Below, piece by piece: positions 62,871 to 64,000 of a stretch of 64,000 nucleotides of DNA. The stretch is from the NCBI GenBank assembly GCA_964035545.1, contig CAXIUT010000126.1, positions 244,501 through 308,500 on the forward strand. The letters are read 5' to 3'. Numbering within the stretch: the stretch's first letter is position 1; each line of letters starts with the position of its first letter. The notes beneath the pieces are model-generated. The model saw nothing but the letters and a program-made list of their open reading frames with translations. It was not told where the DNA came from and did not search any database. A program made the translations under genes and the position numbers. Origin of the DNA: Bugula neritina (Eukaryota > Bryozoa > Gymnolaemata > Cheilostomatida > Bugulidae).

Positions 62871-64000
62871 GAAATATATGGTAAACTACTGAAATACACT
62901 TTAACACATTGAAAAATACTGCAACATACTGAAATACACCGTAACATATTGAAACATACTGCAACGTACTGCAACATACTGAAATATACTGCGACACATT
63001 GCAATATACTGCAACATACTGAAATATGCTGTAGCATACTGAAATACACTGCACTATACTGAAATACCCTGCTACATATTGAAATGAACTGCAACACACT
63101 GAAATACAATGTAATATACTGAATTACACTGCAACACACTGCAACATACCGAAATACGCTGTAACATATTGCAATACACTGCAACACATTGAAATATACT
63201 GTAACTCGCTGAAATATAGTTTAATATACGGAAATGTGTTGTAACATACTGGAAAAAACAGTAACACACTGAAATATACTGCAACATACTGAAATATATT
63301 GCAACATACTGAAATACACTGCTACATACTAAAACATACTGAAATGTACTGCAAGATACTGCAACATACTGAAATACACTGTAACATACTGAAACACACT
63401 GCAACATACTGCATTATACTGACATACACTGGAACAAATTGAAATACACTGCAACTAAATGAAATATACTGCAACACACTGAAACATACGGCAACATACT
63501 GAAATATACTGCGACATACCTAAATATACGGTAATATACCGAAATACACTGTAACACATTTAAAAAATACTGCAAAATACTGAAATACACTGCAACACAC
63601 TGAAATACACTGCAAAATACTACAACATGCTCAAATACACTGTAACATTTTGATATACACTGCAACACATTGAAATATACTGCAACATACCGAAATATAT
63701 GGTAAACTACTGAAATATACTGTAACACCTTGAAAAATACTGCAACATACTGAAATACACTGCGACACATTGCAATATACTGTAACATACTGAAATATGC
63801 TGTAGCACACTGAAATACACTGCAACTCACTGAAATATACTGCAAAATACTGAAATACACTGTAACATATTGAAACATACTGCAACATACTGAAATACAC
63901 TGTAACATACTGAAATACACTGCAAAATACTACAACATGCTCAAATACACTGTAACATATTGATATACACTGCAACACATTGAAATATACTGCAACATAC

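Larger units (their letters stand above)
54732..64000 (-). repeat. 10-bp/20-bp satellite array, inverted orientation
   Basis: The monomers are now the reverse complement (ACATACTGAA and ATATACTGCA forms), and the A-rich strand is on top. The families are the same as in the plus-strand array, including the signature segment at 56639, 60359 and 63249 (seen as CTGGAAAAAACAGTA) and the shared 1-bp slip at about 63555. The array runs to the window end. No gene is seen. Confidence 0.97.

Noticed and set aside
1-64000. Roughly two hundred long open reading frames of 61-397 codons, all rich in Val, Ser, Cys, Tyr, Phe and Gln.
   Set aside because: They overlap each other in two or three frames, share one 20-residue period and change strand exactly at the satellite inversion. 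They are what a stop-free 20-bp repeat gives. None has a domain, a non-repeat end or a plausible start context.
1-64000. Telomeric repeat array.
   Set aside because: The unit is 10 bp and lacks the G-run pattern (TTAGGG-like) of telomeres. It also inverts internally and has kilobase-scale higher-order structure.
1-64000. Regular TATA-like and AATAAA-like hexamers as promoters or polyadenylation sites.
   Set aside because: TATAT recurs every 20 bp as part of the unit, so single occurrences carry no information.

Overview
This window is essentially one thing: a very long, low-complexity satellite array built from a 10-bp unit (20-bp dimer consensus TTCAGTATGTTGCAGTATAT). It contains no recognisable gene, RNA gene, CRISPR array, operon or promoter. 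It points to a eukaryotic nuclear genome, in a heterochromatic, centromere-like or other satellite-rich region. This rests on tens of kilobases of hierarchically amplified satellite and on one short insertion that looks like the 3' end of a non-LTR retroelement: a GTTT-repeat tail, an AATAAA on the element strand and a short target duplication. That insertion fits an animal genome, perhaps a marine invertebrate, but this is a weak guess and I cannot name the species.

Layout. (1) 1-42797: satellite, T-rich strand on top. (2) 42798-42976: 179 bp of unrelated, more GC-rich DNA flanked by ATGTTT on both sides, read as a 5'-truncated retroposon on the minus strand. (3) 42983-54731: satellite resumes in the same orientation. 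(4) 54731/54732: abrupt orientation switch. (5) 54732-64000: the same satellite families, now with the T-rich strand on the bottom.

Higher-order structure. A strongly divergent 60-bp signature segment (first copy 381-440) occurs 25 times on the plus strand and at least three times on the minus strand, and it works as a ruler. Its spacings show nested amplification: a 9,220-bp period (1-about 7,030 is almost identical to 9,221-about 16,250); a 10,280/10,301-bp period (about 22,690-31,085 against 32,970-41,385); a 5,821-bp unit in a row (36443-42263, 42264-48221, 48222-52852 shortened, 52853-54731 cut by the inversion); and a 3,720-bp period in the inverted arm. Smaller 280-bp and 480-bp tandem duplications are nested inside. 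About 58,970-62,870 is the reverse complement of about 21,620-25,520.

The many long open reading frames, all on the T-rich strand, are a by-product of the repeat. The 20-bp unit has no stop codon in any frame on that strand, and its length modulo 3 makes all three frames encode the same 20-residue periodic peptide. I therefore annotate no protein-coding gene. The most informative points are the near-perfect 10-bp register over 64 kb, the inversion junction, the single retroposon that marks one of the 5.8-kb units, and the shared rare indels that trace how the blocks were copied.
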